Source of the DNA: Bacillota bacterium
GTDB taxonomy: Bacteria > Bacillota > Clostridia > Peptostreptococcales > Anaerovoracaceae
Direction: 5' to 3'
DNA length: 13,565 nt
Assembly: GCA_022706625.1 (NCBI GenBank)
Contig: JAKJCD010000033.1
Span: forward strand, 245 to 13,809
In this document: positions 13,175 to 13,565 of the stretch, one piece after another
Layout of the letters: each line of letters starts with the position of its first letter
Position numbering within the stretch: position 1 is the first letter of the stretch
Translations under genes and position numbers: made by a program
Notes under the pieces: generated by a model
The model's input: only the letters and a program-made list of their open reading frames with translations
Told to the model about the DNA's origin: nothing
Databases searched by the model: none

Positions 13175-13565
13175 CTATTCCCATATATAGCCTCTGCCAA
13201 GGACGGCCTCCGTCTCCTCATAGGCTTGTCTGGCTCTGCTTAAGTGGCCGGACGCTTTTAATGCTTCATTTTCTTCGAATTCATCATCAAGAGGCACAAT
13301 AGCGTAGACATCCTTGCCACCCGACTTGTATTTATCCAGCCATGTCCGCATGGCATCCGCACTGATAAAGGTTATCTCCCCGGTCTCTTTGTCGAATTTC
13401 AAATTGACCCTTGCTATCATGCCCTGTTCTGTGAAGCGGTTGTTAAGGGTTTCTGCTCTCTGATTGGAAAGAAAGTTTCCCATTGAGTAAAATACCGGAA
13501 CTTGCTTTCCTGTCTTTTGATTCTCCAATATATCAACCGACTGAAGCACATGGGGATGAGATGCG
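13175..13565 (-). CDS. CapA/PgsA-family protein, C-terminal fragment
   Basis: The window holds the last 130 codons of a minus-strand gene whose 5' part lies beyond the right edge. The open frame runs through the edge. Its first residues ASHPHVLQSVDI match the conserved (G)xHPHVLQ metal-site motif of the metallophosphatase-like CapA family, and PVFYSMGNFLSNQR is the second family hallmark. Later strands GMIARVNLKFDKETGEI and a YAIVPLDD segment fit the family C-terminus. Such proteins are linked to poly-gamma-glutamate or capsule formation, but many members have unknown roles, so the exact function is open. It ends 97 bases before hisS on the same strand. An apparent internal GTG start at 13549 is not real. 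Confidence 0.9.
   Translation of the reverse strand, partial: ASHPHVLQSVDILENQKTGKQVPVFYSMGNFLSNQRAETLNNRFTEQGMIARVNLKFDKETGEITFISADAMRTWLDKYKSGGKDVYAIVPLDDEFEENEALKASGHLSRARQAYEETEAVLGRGYIWE

Overview
The window looks like a chromosomal, mostly housekeeping segment from an anaerobic low-to-mid-GC Firmicute, most likely class Clostridia. Supporting signs are a monocistronic 2[4Fe-4S] clostridial-type ferredoxin, a Rex redox repressor, a CIRCE-controlled groES-groEL operon, strong AGGAGG-type ribosome binding sites, near-consensus SigA promoters and Firmicutes-type gene order. The family within Clostridia cannot be decided from sequence reading alone.

Layout, left to right. (1) 1-1949, minus strand: groES-groEL, with groEL cut by the window edge, behind a promoter that overlaps a perfect CIRCE operator. 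(2) 2021-2824, minus: an uncharacterised protein joining an N-terminal P-loop NTPase-like region to a C-terminal Asp23/Gls24 domain. (3) 2846-3156, plus: promoter, a 56-residue ferredoxin and a terminator. (4) 3199-3837, minus: rex. (5) 4084-6072, plus: an ABC-F ATPase of the Uup/YdiF type, followed by a lone acyl carrier protein gene with its own promoter (6076-6392). (6) 6435-6469: a bidirectional terminator separating acpP from the converging minus-strand cluster. (7) 6478-10092, minus: ribU, tsaE, tsaB, rimI, a 69-residue Cys-containing small ORF and tsaD (in transcription order). A consensus promoter and an FMN-riboswitch-like leader lie upstream. (8) 10373-13077, minus: hisS and a PepV-type dipeptidase, 2 bases apart. 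(9) 13175-13565, minus: the C-terminal part of a CapA/PgsA-family protein.

How the genes work together. TsaE, TsaB and TsaD are the bacterial proteins for the threonylcarbamoyl-transfer half of tRNA t6A37 synthesis; TsaC/Sua5 is not here. RimI rides in the same operon, as in many bacteria. RibU is the substrate-binding S component of a riboflavin ECF transporter; its EcfA/EcfA'/EcfT partners are elsewhere. The order tsaE-tsaB-rimI-tsaD, ABC-F on the opposite strand, rex, then groES-groEL resembles the Bacillus subtilis ydiB-ydiC-ydiD-ydiE-ydiF-(moaC)-rex-...-groESL region as I remember it. The segment therefore appears to be an old conserved neighbourhood with ferredoxin, acpP and the P-loop/Asp23 gene as local additions.

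The points most worth a second look are four. The FMN riboswitch lacks a recognisable GCCGACAGU segment although P1, P2 and the 3' core are intact. The P-loop/Asp23 fusion has no known function. The small Cys protein sits inside the t6A operon. The ribU promoter and riboswitch may also feed the t6A genes. I saw no CRISPR array, phage, transposase, tRNA or rRNA.
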